Assembly: GCA_014281115.1 (NCBI GenBank)
Contig: JACONQ010000009.1
Coordinates: 1,736,001-1,800,000 of the forward strand
Origin: Laburnicola sp. R22_1
Lineage: Eukaryota > Ascomycota > Dothideomycetes > Pleosporales > Didymosphaeriaceae
Direction: 5' to 3'
DNA: 64,000 nucleotides
The notes beneath the pieces are model-generated. The model was not told the DNA's origin, made no database searches, and saw only the letters and a list, made by a program, of their open reading frames with translations. Below are positions 43,222 through 55,560 of this stretch, one piece after another. The position numbers and the translations under genes are program-made. The stretch's first letter is position 1; each line of letters begins with the position of its first letter.

Positions 43222-46200
43222 ATATAATCTCTTACTACCTTATATCTTATTATTTTAATATAAGCGACGTTTATTAAAGCTAACGCCTGGCCTCTATAGC
43301 TGACCTAAGCGGAGCGATAGTAACTAGCAAGGGGCAATCTCACGCCAGTATTGAGGACCCCAGACTAGGCCAAACTGGCATAGACAAAGGACAAACAGCC
43401 TTAAGCACTAAAGAAGCTTAGATACAATATTAGAAAAAGGAACTTAAGCGAGAAATTAAGATTACAAAGAAGCGCGAGGCTATTAAAGTCTTGTAGAACT
43501 AACTTAAGATTCTATAAATTAAAATAGAACCTAATAATAATAAATCAAGAACCTTAATTCTTGCAAGCGACGCTAAAGTCGCGACAAAGAAGGATAAGGG
43601 TAAGGGTAGGCAACTAATACCTAAAACTATTAAAAAGGATACAAGTGACCCTAATAATAGCAGCGACTTATTAGAGGAGCCTAGCAGCCCTAGATAAAAC
43701 TCCCCTCCGCATAAGAAGGGCGGACAAAAGAGTAAGTAACTAAGTAAAAAGAATAGGAGGAAGCCCCTAAAAACTAGTATTGCGCCTATTGTCCCACTCT
43801 AAATAATAACAGCTAGCTTAGACCTATAACTACTAAAACTGCCAGAGCCTCCCTAATTTAAAGAAAGAGGCTAGAAGGAACTAAACGTCTAAGTAAGAGG
43901 CTGCGAAGATTATATTTAATACGCACTAGCCCTTAGCACTAATCTAGTCTAGATAAGGTTTACACACTGCTATCTTAGAAACACGCAACGTAACTTCTAG
44001 GATAGAGTAGTCTAGAAGATTCCTAAGCGTAAACGTAAGCATAAGGTAATATAGAAACTAATAAAGTAGACTATAGTAGACACCCTAGGATCGAGCTAAG
44101 AAAGAGAATAAGAGGCTTATTAGCGTATTAAGAACGCAAAGTAGGGTTATTAGACTCTAACTAAACTTCTAAACTATCTTAAGGATTAGTGAGAAGAGAC
44201 TAACCCTAATTATGCCTTAGATAATTATAACAATTAGCATATTAGCGATTTCTTCTTTGCTCTAGATAGTTAAGTAGTAGAGAGGCTTTAATAGCAACTA
44301 TAGCGGTGGACTAGCCTTATTTAACTAGAGGAAACGGCCAACCAACACTAGCAGATTATCTAAGGGCCAAAGCTAGATAAGCGAAAGTAAAAGGATGATA
44401 ATAAGGAGGCCTAAGAGGATAATAGGCGAGGCATAACTAGCCAGAAATAATCTAGATTAAATAACACTAGACTAGGCTAGAGGCGCCATAACTTATAATA
44501 TAAGGAACAAGATAAGTGTTATAAGACACAATTACTGCTAGACTAGGAAAAGAATAACTATTTCTACTATTATAAGCAAGGGCACTATAAAGACAACTAC
44601 TTAAAGCGAAAGATAGAGGCGAGAAAAAATAAGCCCTAGGTTATCTATTCCTTAGACTAATAGGCTCTATTATATACACAGAGGGACAAAGATTGCTTAC
44701 TATAGCTACCTTAGAGGCAAGAGGCCCCTATAAGGCTAGAGGATCCCTAATCGCCCTAGAAGGGGTTATCTAAACAGCAGCGGGCTCCTTTAAAGTAAGG
44801 GCCCTAGTAGACTACAGCGTAGAGGCTAACTTTGTTAGTACTAGAATAGCGAAGAGAATTATAGTCTAACTAAAAGCGAATATAAACTAGACTTATAAGG
44901 TCCTAAATAGAGTTAAATTAGAGGTTTAAGGCCAGACTAAGCTAGCCTACGCGATAATAGATAGCTATAGGCAAATCTAGACTAAGTTAGATAAATTTAT
45001 TATAGGAGATATTAAAGGGTTTAATATAGTGCTAGGGATGTCCTAGTTAACTAAATAGAATCTACTACCCAACTTTACTACTTATATATTACGATTTAAT
45101 AATAGCAAGCGCAAATTTTAAAAGGTTGCTATAGAGGGGCCATAATAATTTGCGAATATCGCTAAGGACGCTAATAATAACTATTTTATTATATATAGAG
45201 TTAGCCTAGGCCAATTTAGTTTAAATAAGACTATTTTACCTAAGGTTTACTAAGGAAGATTTAAAGAAGCCTTTTTAGAAGCAAATACTACTCTACTAGC
45301 AGACTATAGACCTTATAAGATGTCTATTAATATTAAGGCAGGCAAGAAGGTACTCTTTAGACTGCTCTATAGCCTATTAGCGCCGAAGGCACAGGTCTTA
45401 AAGGAGTATATTAAGAGGAACCTTAAAAGAGGCTAAATACGCCACTTAAAATTAAAAGTAGAAGTACTAATCCTTTTTATAAAGAAGAAGAATAAGGGAT
45501 TATAATAATGTGTAGATTACTATAGACTAAACGTAGTAACTATAAAAAACTATTACCCACTCCTACTAATCTAAGAGTTACTAGACTAGCTAGGATTCGC
45601 TATTATATACACTAAATTAGACCTAAGGGACGCCTATTACTATATATAAATTAAGGCAGGCGATAAATAAAAGATAGTATTCTAGACTAGATATGGCCAC
45701 TATAAGTACATAGTAATGCCCTTTGGGTTAACTAATACCCTCATAGTCTTTTAGAGCTATATTAATAGTGCGCTATTAGACTTACTTAATATCTATTATA
45801 TTATATACTTAGATAACATTCTTATATATTTCTAAAGTAAGAAGGAATATATTAAACACGTAAAGATAGTACTAGATTAGCTTATTTAGTACAAGCTATA
45901 TGCTAAACTCTCTAAGTGTAAGTTTTACACCTAAGAGGTAGGCTACCTAGGGTTTATAGTAAGCCTAAAGGACGTATATATAAAAGGAGACAGAGTTAAG
46001 AGTATATGAGTAGCCAGAGCCTAAGTTAGTATAGAATATAAGAATTTTTCTAGGCTTTACTAATTACTACTAAAGATTTATTAAAGGGTTTTTAAGAGTT
46101 GTAAGCCCCCTACACATACTTACCTAGTAACTAGAAGGATTAGCCTATAGTAGTTACTAATAATATAAGAAGGAATTAGTACCTATTACTCTATTAAGTA

Positions 46201-49200
46201 AGGCTTAGACTGCGTTTAAGTAACTAAAGTAAAGCTTTGCTAGTAGGCCCTTGCTAGCCTATTTTAACCCTAAATTGCCCTTAAGGGTAGAGACTAATGT
46301 CTCTAAATACGTAATATCTAGCATCTTAAGTTAGTTACACCTAGGACCCTAAGAAAAGAAATAATAGTACCTAGTTGCCTTCTACTTACGTAAGATAAGC
46401 TAGGCTAAGCGTAATTACAATATATATAATAGAGAGCTACTTATAATAGTAGAAGCCTTTAAATACTAAAGACACTACTTAGAAGGCACTATAGAGTAGA
46501 TAGAGCTCCTAACAAATTATACTAACCTATAGGGGTTTATAATAACTAAAGTCCTAACCTAACGCTAGGCCTAATAGGCTAAATAGCTCGCCTTATTTAA
46601 TTTTAGGATTAGACACCGCCTAGAGAAGACAAACCTAGCAGATAGACCCTTAAGGAGGCCTAACTACAAGTTAGAAGGAGCGAAAAGGCCTAATAGAATA
46701 GATAGTTCTTAAGGAAGGCTGCTTAGAGAGCTTTAAAGTAAACTAAAGCTTAGGGGAACTAAAACACCCTAGGAGAGGCTAAAAGAGCCTAAACTGGCAG
46801 CCACCGCGCGGATTGCGCAATCTGGGGAAAGACCTACCCTAGAGGATATATAATAAGGGGAATTTAAGAATCTCTTACTTTAAGCTATCTCTAAAGAGAT
46901 AATAAGCGACCTAATAGTGGTTAGGATAAGAGCGAGTCTCTCGCACCCTATAGAGGATCGCCCACTATAAATAGAGTAGTGGAGCCTAATTAAGGGTTAT
47001 CTACTCTAGTTTAACAGTTGCCTATACATACTAGCCAGTATTAGAATAAAGACCTTAAGACGCTATTATAATAATTTGCTAGCAGGTTATTTTAGTTTTA
47101 TAAAAACACTTAATATTGTCTAAAGGGAGTTCTAATGGTCTAGGGCCTATTAGTTTATTAAGGATTACGTCCTAACTTATAAGGCCTATGCAAGAGTTAA
47201 GCCTACTAGACACGCATAGTATAGCCAACTTAATAGCTTACTAATCCTAATATGTCTCTAGTAAGATATAATAATAAATATAATTATAAACCTCTCTAAA
47301 AGTAGGGTGCGTAACTATAAGTATAATAGTATACTAGTAATTATAGATTACTTTAGTAAGATAGCCTACTATATAACTATTTATAAGAATATAACTATAG
47401 TAAAGCTGGCTAAGATCTTTTAGTAGGTTATATAGCTCTATAGTCCCCTAAAGTTAATAGTAATAGATAGGGGTAGCCTATTTATATTAGAATACTAGAG
47501 CACCTTTACGTAGTGCTTAGGGTTAAAATAGCTACTTTTAACCGCCTTTTACCCACAAATAGATAGGCAGACTAAGAGGCAAAACTAAACGCTAAAGTAG
47601 TACCTATAAGTCTTTTGTAATTACAAATAGGACAATTAAGCCTTATTACTATTAGAGGCAGAGTACTTATATAATAATAGCGTACACAGCTCTATAGAAA
47701 AGTCGTCTTTTTAGGCTATATATAGATACAATCTGCCAACTACTAGTGTGGCTAAAGAACTCTAATTAAGGGGTAACGCACCTTAGGCTATTGCTAATAT
47801 AACTAGAATAGCCTAGATAAGGGCTATTATGTAAGAAACTATAATAAAAGTCTAGACTTACTAGGCGAAGGCATATAACTCTAAGCACAAACTAGTAGAG
47901 TTTGCTATAGAAGACATAGTCTACCTTAATATATAGAACCTAGCCTTATTAAGACCAAAAGAAAAGCTAGACTATAAGTACTAGGGTTCCTATAAAGTTC
48001 TACGCTAAGTAGAGAATTAGGCGTACAAACTAAGCCTGCCTAAGAACTTCTAAATCTACCCAGTGTTCCACATGTGCCTACTAGAGCAATTAGCCCTAAA
48101 GAGACTTATATAGTAGGAGCAAAGTCCCCCTAAGATTATAGTACTACAAATAGGTCTAGACATATACCTAGTTAAATAGATTAAGGGTAGAATAAGAGAG
48201 AATAGTAGGTGGCTATATAAAGTAAAGTGGAAAGGGTATAATAATAAAGAAAACTAATAGTTACTAGTAGAAAATATTTCTAAGATAGTAATAAAGGCTT
48301 TCTTTAAGCGCATAGGCTTTATAGAGGACGCAAACCCATTAGAGGTAAAGATAGGCCCTAAAAGAGGCCCATAGGCTACGTAGAGGCTGGGGTCGCCCTC
48401 TAAAATAAGGAGGGATAGAGATAACCCTAGAAAGGCCTAGATTAGACTAGACTAGCCCTAGCAGGTGGACAGGCAAGCAACAGTACGCAATTGCGGACTC
48501 TAAGAAGTAATAGTGTTATAAAACAGGCAAAAATACTATTATAAATATATAATATAAAGAATTATAAGAGTAAAGCATAGAAAAGCTTCTCTACTAAGAA
48601 TCTAAACTAATTAGCGTCTAAGATCTATAAACTAGGGAGCCAACTACAAATAAGCCTAATTAAGGCCAAACTAGGCCAAAGCTACCTCTCTAGACCTATA
48701 AACAAGGCTAAACAAGGCCCTTAGCCCCTTCTAAAAGCCAAAGGAAGGCAGCAAACGCTAAAAGGGGGGTATTTCAGACTAGGAAAACGCTAGAAAGGGC
48801 TAAATAGGCCTAGAAAGCCTAAGGATCCTAATCCCAAATGCGCACCTACTACTACAATAACTTAAAATCCCTCTTCGCACGCTCTAAAGCCTTAGAACCT
48901 AGCCACACCCTCTTAACTAGGAAGTCTAACGCGTCCTTAAGCGCACTTAAGCGAGCCTAATATTAGTTAGCCTAGATTACCCTAGATAGGGCTTAGAAAG
49001 TTTAGATTACCTTAATAGCAAAGAGATTAATATTACCTACTGCCTTACCTTTACCTCTAGCCTACTTACACGGGGTATCTATAAGACTACCTATATTATT
49101 ATCTACTAAACACTTCTAATTCTTCTTAGCCTTAGTCTTCTCCTTCTTAGTAAGCCTAAGGGGAAGAAAGCTATTAGTAGAAAAGTTAGCCTAGCCAGAG

Positions 49201-50311
49201 TGCAGCGGAGTGTCCTTATTGCCAGCGTACTTGCCCTTAGTATAGCTACCCTAAAATTAGCCTTAGGAGGCCTTAATAGGCCTAGATAAAAGAAACTTAT
49301 ATTTGGATATTCTTAAAGACCTTTCGCAACTAAATAGAAGCCTCCTTAAGGGAAGGCAAAATAGGCTAGGAGGCCTTAGAACCCTTAGGGACCTTAAAAA
49401 TCTTCTTTAACGCCCTTACATCCAATTTAGCCTTAGTAAGATAAAGGCTACTAGGATCTAAGAGGATAAGCTTTATGGCGGCCTAGAGCTTAGAGACAAG
49501 ACGCTAGGGAACCTACACACGTTAGAGGGCTCTTAAGAACCCTAGAGAGGCCTAGATATGCCTAGGTTAGCCCTACTTACCTAGAAACAATCCTAACTAG
49601 CGTTAGCGTACTTAACGTACTTAAGTATAAGATTGTCCTAGCTAGGGTTAATAACGCCATCTAAAATATAGGTCTTGCAGTTCTATAGAGCTCTATAGTC
49701 CTCTTAGAAGAACTAGCAAGGATAAACTTCCTTAACTTTGTTATTATAGAGCTCGTCTACTAGACTCTAGAGGCAGATTATATAGGGGTTTATTATAATA
49801 AGTATATTATTCTAGGCCATTTTCTTTAACCTCTACAAAGTACTAGACATCTTAATAAGAGTGAGATAGGGCTAGATAGGCCTAGATTAGGCTTAACTAG
49901 GGCTGAGGCTATTTTAAGAAGGTTAAATAGGTCGAAAAAAAGGATTAGACAACATTAAAGCGGACTGTTAAGTGTTGTTAGCTCTAGACAAGCCTAGATA
50001 GATATGGGGAGACCCCCCATAGGCCTGAGAAAACTCTAGATTAGGGGTGTTTTGGCCTAGAAGGGGCCTAGATTATCCTAGATTACCCTTGTTAGAGCCT
50101 GCTAGGAGCGCCTATCCTAGGGGGTACTTACGCTAGAATAAGTAGCGATATAAGAAGAGTGGGAAGAAGAGGTAATAGAGTAGTAGAACTGGGGATAAAC
50201 TTATAAAGGTACGCTAGTCTAAAATAGGCTAGTTAAGCGAGCTTAGCTGGCCTATTTAGGAAAATTTCTCTAGCAACCTTAGGGTTAAGGTTCTTTAAAG
50301 AAAGGGAGCTT

Positions 50312-50493
50312 TGTTATAACACATCCCCTATAGTAGCGTAACCCCCTAGTTGCCCTAGACTAGCCTAGATTAGCCTTGGCTAGGTTAGAGTTTCCTTCTT
50401 AGGCCTTATAGCCTTTAGACCTACTTTTCTTTTTTTAAAGGGATTGCCTTAGTAGTGAATTAATAGATTAAGTATTATACTCATAATCTTATA
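50312..50493 (+). repeat. Right LTR of the chromodomain gypsy element
   Basis: 182 bp beginning TGTTATAACACATCCCC. In the first 17 bases it differs from the left LTR at five positions, all C/T or G/A. Confidence 0.82.
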
Positions 50494-51480
50494 ATAAATT
50501 TCTTTTCTTCTTTACTTCTAGGCATATACACTATATTTACTATATTCTATTTCTAGATTATATTTATTCTTTATATAGAGTGTAGCTTTTCTACTACCCT
50601 TTTAGTAGAATGCACCTAATATTTAGTGCAAGTCTTAATATATTCCTTAACACTCTAATATAGATTTAGCTAGTAGTAATATGCTATAATCTTTCTCTAG
50701 GTGCCTTCTTATTCTTAATAGCCTAATTTCTTATAGAGTTATTATAGAATATCTGCCTATTAGATTAGGTTATCTATAACTCTACGCAGCGGCCTATTTC
50801 CTATAGTTTAATACTATAGTATGTCTCTTATAACCCTATACTTCTAAGCTTATAGCCTAATATGCCTTTAGTTTTTCTTAGATAGATCTTTAGGTATAGT
50901 TAGGGTTGTAAGCTAGGTTGTAATATTACAAAAGTGTTTAGTGCATAGATTAGAGAAAATTTTAGGTAGGTTATTTATAGTAGGCTCTATATATTCTATT
51001 TCTACTTTAGTCTCCTTACTTATAGTAGAGGATATAATACTAATATGCTCTAAATACTTTTTAATAAAGTTCTTAATATCTTCTTTAGCTATTTAGGAGG
51101 GACCTAACCCTTTTACTATCTACGTCTTAAGAGCGTATTAGTAACTATATTCTTACACCCTAAGACATGGCAGATATTAAACTTCTAAAGTATTAAAAGT
51201 ACTAACTAGTAGATTATTAAAGCCTCTAGTAAGTTAGTTATGCTATAATTTAGCTAGGCAATTAAGGTATAAAAGTTAGTTTCTATAACAAAGTATATTC
51301 TATAAATCTAGAGTTAAAACTTTTTAAGCGTAAGAAGAAGGGCTTTATACTTATACTTCTCTAAATTCTAGTTATATTTACTCTAAGACTAAATACCTAA
51401 TTTAAACTGCACTAGATAAAGGAGACTATCTAGTCTATATTGCTATATTGCGGCTCCCTATCTAATTTTGCTACTATTTA

Positions 51481-52804
51481 CAGTACTAAGCCAAAAGTCT
51501 GTTCCCCGCAGGGGTAAGCGAGGTCCGCCATCATCACCACCCCGTCGCGCAGAGCGCTCCGGCACCCCCAATATCGCTCCCAGAGAGTTGATAATTGATA
51601 TAGAGATAATTATTTGATCAATATTTTGTTTAATACCCGCGCGCACGCTGGAGAGCAAGTAGGCGGCGCGGCATACTAAGTATAAGCTTGCGAATTAGCG
51701 AATCAGGGATCCTACGCCAGCAATCTTTCAACGCCGCGCAGAAGGTCTCAAAGTCCTTGTCGCCGTCGCCAAGGTCGCCCATATTAGGGTAACGCTTATG
51801 GAGTTCTTTCTTAAGGGACCACTAGAGATGTTCGATAGGGTTAATGTTAGGGGAATAACGCGGCCACTTAATTAGTTATATGCCGTGTTCCGCTAAAAAA
51901 TTAAGCGACTGTCGCGCCCTGTAGATAGGCGCGTTGTTGTGCATATAGATATCTCCTGCGTGATAATTATAGAGGAGTCCTTTGCGTAGAGCTTTAATAT
52001 AACTCTATGCGCTGTATCCTTTGCGACGAGCTGCTGGGTCCCTAGGCATGATTACTAAGGGACTCTGCCGAACCCGCCCTCTCTAATTAAGCCAGATACT
52101 TACCTACACTATTGCCGCGCGAGATCTTGATATAACTGTCTCCTCAATCATCTTATGTCTCTATTTCTCGTGTGGGAGGCGAAAAACCTATGTAGATGTG
52201 CTGCCGGAGCGTCTTTAAATAGAGCACTTATCTGAGAACTGGAAGGGCTGTCCGCGCCAATCCCAATTGCGATATTCCTGTTTGAATTAACGCCTCTCCT
52301 GGGCCACCGCGCGAGTGATCTTAGGCTTCCGCGCTGCCTGGAAGTTAGTTAGGCTCTCTGCCTTTAATGCGCGATATGCAGTTGTTTAAGAGATGCGGCG
52401 GAGGGAGGCCTTGCAGAGGAGGGCTAGGTATTTAATCCTCAGGTTTTTTCGTGCCTCTTAATAGAGTACACGCTTGTCATGTGTATTAAGCGCCTAGGGA
52501 CGCCCTAATCGAGGCCGCGATTAATTGTGGTGTTGTTCTCTATATTTCTGAAGTGTTTTGTTAATGCAGCGACGCGTACAGTTAAACTCCTTAGCCAACT
52601 CTCGCGATGACGCGCCCGCCTCACACTTCGCGATAATTAAATTCTGTTGCTGGACAGATAATTCGGTATTGCGGCGACGATTTCCTGAAATTTCTACACC
52701 AAAAGAGCTCATATTGGTGGAGTAATGTAGTGTTAAAAATAGGGTGTTGGTGTTGGTATACGCGCGTTAGCGTGTTGGGGGAACAGACTTTTGGCTTGGC
52801 ACTG
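51481..52804 (-). mobile_element. Tc1/mariner DNA transposon with inverted repeats
   Basis: 1324 bp flanked by TA on both sides (51479-51480 and 52805-52806). The terminal inverted repeat is 27 bp, CAGTACTAAGCC...GTTCCCC on the left and CAGTGCCAAGCC...GTTCCCC on the right (two transitions apart). The transposase relic is on the minus strand: 52712-52521 encodes MSSFGVEISGNRRRN and a helix-turn-helix (LIIAKCEAGASSRELAKEFN). Further left, with stops, come IYMHNNAPIYRAR (catalytic Asp replaced by Asn) and WPRYSPNINPIEHLWWSLKK. It is distinctly less AT-rich than its surroundings, so it entered after most RIP of the host element. It lies inside the outer gypsy, between its RNase H and RT parts. 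Confidence 0.87.
52521..52712 (-). pseudogene. N-terminal fragment of the Tc1-type transposase
   Basis: A 63-codon open part with ATG at 52712 and an HTH of the homeodomain-like class, ending at a stop beyond which the DDE domain continues in pieces to about 51750. The product is inactive as it stands. Confidence 0.75.
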
Positions 52805-53516
52805 TACTAAGATTACTACTTTTTATAATAGCTCTAAGTAGTTAATAAACACTAATACTAGGGTAGAAGTAATACTCTTCTTTAATTACTATATTGCTAT
52901 ATTTTTATAATTCTCTAGTAGAACTCTATACCCTTATATAGTAGTATAAATAGTAGTGTAGTAATCTTTATAAAGTTTTTAATCTAGATTTAATAGTATA
53001 TATAAACTCTAAGAAAAATTTAAATATCTTTAGCGCAGTTGCAAGGCAGCCATTTAATAATTTTAGCCACTTTTTTTTAAAATAGATATTAATTATTCTT
53101 ATTAACTATATAGCTAACTATGTCTATAGTAGCGTAGCCCTAGTTAGACTTCTTACCTAATACAGTAATACCCACTAGTTCTATATCTACTAGAACCTAA
53201 TTAAGATTTATAAGGTATTCCGCAATATATCTATAGATTTTTTTCTTAAGTATCTCTCTATTATAGTTAGTCTTTAGGCCCTTTACTATAATATTATCTA
53301 TATAAGACATATAATAAGAGAAAATCTAGTTATAAAAATCTTTATAATAATTTGTATAAACTTGGCTATAGAATTAGTTATTTCTATAGGTAACGTATAC
53401 TACTAGACAAGTCCTAGAGGCGTGTAGAATATAGTTATAGCGTGGGAAAGTTTATAAAGGGTTACTTAGTTATATTTAGAAAAGAAGTTAATAAGAGATA
53501 TTATAAGATAACTAGT

Positions 53517-53696
53517 TGTAAAATAGTGGAGATTATAGTAATTCATAGTGATATGGGTTAACCATAAGAAAAGAGGTGTCTTATTACTATAGAGGACCGA
53601 GGGCCTAAAGGTGTATGGGTGAGGCTAGGCATAAGGTTATTCCGGCCGAGGTTATGTGACTAAGAACCGACTATATAGCCATGCGGCAGTCTTACA
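53517..53696 (-). repeat. LTR of the Copia element (3' LTR in coding sense)
   Basis: 180 bp; differs from 60797-60976 mainly by transitions (for example ATTCATAGTGATATGGG versus ATTTATAGTAATATGAG). Confidence 0.85.
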
Positions 53697-53927
53697 CACT
53701 CCCTTCAATTGCCAATAGTGGTAATCTAAGAGATACTAGGTCCTAAGTCAAAATAGGTATGCGTGGCAATAAGAGATAAAGTTAAAATAACGCGACAGGC
53801 AACAAACAACTCCCAACCTTAGTAAGGGGAAGAAAAAGGAGCCGTTAGTAGGTTCTTATGTGGGCTGCTTACTATAAAAGTCACTCTAAAACACTGTGAC
53901 AACAGTGTGAGTAAGCTAAAAGGTGTT

Positions 53928-54790
53928 AGACTAGAGGGGCGCGTAGCCATATGCCTTATTAATATAGTGTTAGACTAGAGAGGCGTGTGGCCATATGCCT
54001 TATTAATAGTATAAAACATAGTAATTTTGTAGACTGTAAGTGTAAGGATAGAGTAAGATTTATTAGTTACCTAAACCGCTAGAATAGGATAAGACTAATA
54101 GGTTACCTAAGCTATCTGTGTGTGGGTTAGCGTCTAAGTGTCCTTAGCATATAGCCTATAATAGTAGATTAGATCTATTTTAATGTAAAATTACTATAAG
54201 AAAGTAGTCTGCCTAGGTACTAGCGTAAACAATTGTAACTATTCTATATAGCTAGGCTAGCAAGTAAGGGCGTATCTTATAGAAGAGTCTAGTCTTAAAA
54301 TAAGAAAAGGTAGGTCCTAGTCTAGTGCTAAGATCTGCCCGTGTTCGTTATTAATATAAGCTGTCTTAATAACTCTAGTGTAATTAACTCTAGTATAAGT
54401 GGGCGGAACTACTCTATATAGCTGCGCCAGCACAAGGAGACAGAACTTCTTACTAATACCTAGACTTATGCCTTGGATATATAGGTACTAAGGAAACTAA
54501 TCCGCAAGATAGGTAGCTAATCCACCTAGGTGTAGACAGTTATTAGCTATTATTAACTTCTTAATAGATAGTGCTCTGCGTTAGACGTTAAGATTCTTCT
54601 TACTAGAGCTATAATATAACACATATAAGGTCTTATTACTATAAAATATAGGGAAAGTAGGGTGCTAGAATAGAGTAGTGCTTAGGGGCAATATTAGACT
54701 AGAGGGGCGCGTGACTATGTGCCTTATTAATATGTAGAGATAGAGGAGTATTAGACCAGAGGAGTGCGTAGCTATAGGCCTTATTAACAC
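53928..54790. repeat. Four scattered copies of a 45-bp motif within the Copia element
   Basis: The motif TTAGACTAGAGGGGCGCGT followed by (A/G)CCATATGCCTTATTAAT recurs at about 53928, 53976, 54690 and 54750. It is followed in two places by TAAAACA(T/C)AGTAATT. Probably untranslated or non-coding Copia sequence that duplicated locally. Confidence 0.55.
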
Positions 54791-54834
54791 AGTAAAACAC
54801 AGTAATTCTAGAGACTATGAGCGCAGGGATAGGA

Positions 54835-55560
54835 AGATAAAAATTATTCAGATAATTTGTTAAAAAATCAGAAATAGGTTTTTTTCCATGTAGATATATA
54901 AACAATACAAGGATATTTATGAAAGGATGGATATTAATACTTTAGTTTTATAAACACTAATATTCTTAAAATATCCTAAATAATATAAATATGTTTATAG
55001 CAAGAGCATCCAGACTTGAACTGGAAATTTGAAGTTTGAAGCTTCCTATTTGATGAAAAACAATCAGCAGGAAACCTTTAAAAAGAACTTGATAGAACTA
55101 TATTATTTATTTTAATCTTTATTTGTTTAAGTATAACGTTTTTTTCACTAATTAAACCATCTGCGTAAAAATTGCTTAGTTCATCGTTTAATTCTCTATA
55201 CAACCGATGAAGTACTCTATGATGATCACGGATTAATAAATCTCTAAGTCGAGACATTTCATCGTTAAATTCTTCTAAAGAATATTAACGATACATGTCC
55301 TGTAATGCAGGTTTATCGAGATCTACACCTAATTAAAAGAAATACTCAAATCAAACAAAGGAATAGCCATTATATTAATTTTTCAAGAAAAACTGGAAAG
55401 TCAACTTGAAGCGAAGCTTATTTTTAAAGTATATTTATTTATATTAAAAAGTTTTTCGAAAATAAACATAAGAATCTCTCTTTTTTTCTTTAGAAAAATA
55501 TCTTAATGATTATAAAGTTAACAATAATATTAAAGTCTTTAAAAATAATAACAACTTAGG
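54835..55560. other. Foreign-looking AT-rich segment, possible mitochondrial DNA insert
   Basis: This part is AT-rich, but unlike its neighbours it has long A and T runs and plenty of CpA/TpG, so it was not shaped by RIP. At about 55005-55060 on the minus strand a tRNA-like 3' half is visible: anticodon stem-loop GAAG-CTTCAAA-CTTC with anticodon UCA (mitochondrial Trp), then a T-arm TCCAG-TTCAAGT-CTGGA. The 5' acceptor strand does not pair, so an intact tRNA is not claimed. It may be a nuclear copy of mtDNA in the Copia 3' region. Confidence 0.35.

Larger units (their letters stand above)
43040..50493 (+). mobile_element. Chromodomain Ty3/gypsy retrotransposon, full length, RIP-inactivated
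   Basis: 7454 bp with LTRs 43040-43221 and 50312-50493, flanked by a 5-bp duplication ATAAA (43035-43039 and 50494-50498). A purine tract AAAGAAAGGGAGC lies before the right LTR. Internal relics on the plus strand: zinc knuckle near 44570-44610 (YYKQGHYKDNY, Cys changed to Tyr by G-to-A), protease near 44810 (LVDYSVEANFVS), RT near 45604-45830 (TKLDLRDAYYYI, IVMPFGLTN, IYLDNILIY), integrase near 47050-47850, and chromodomain near 48190-48310 (KVKWKGYNNKEN). Stops abound. About 1.5 kb of extra sequence with no recognised domain lies between the chromodomain region and the right LTR. Confidence 0.85.

Noticed and set aside
55000..55075. Complete mitochondrial tRNA-Trp gene
   Set aside because: Anticodon arm and T-arm are visible, but the 5' acceptor strand does not pair with the 3' strand, so only a fragment can be claimed.
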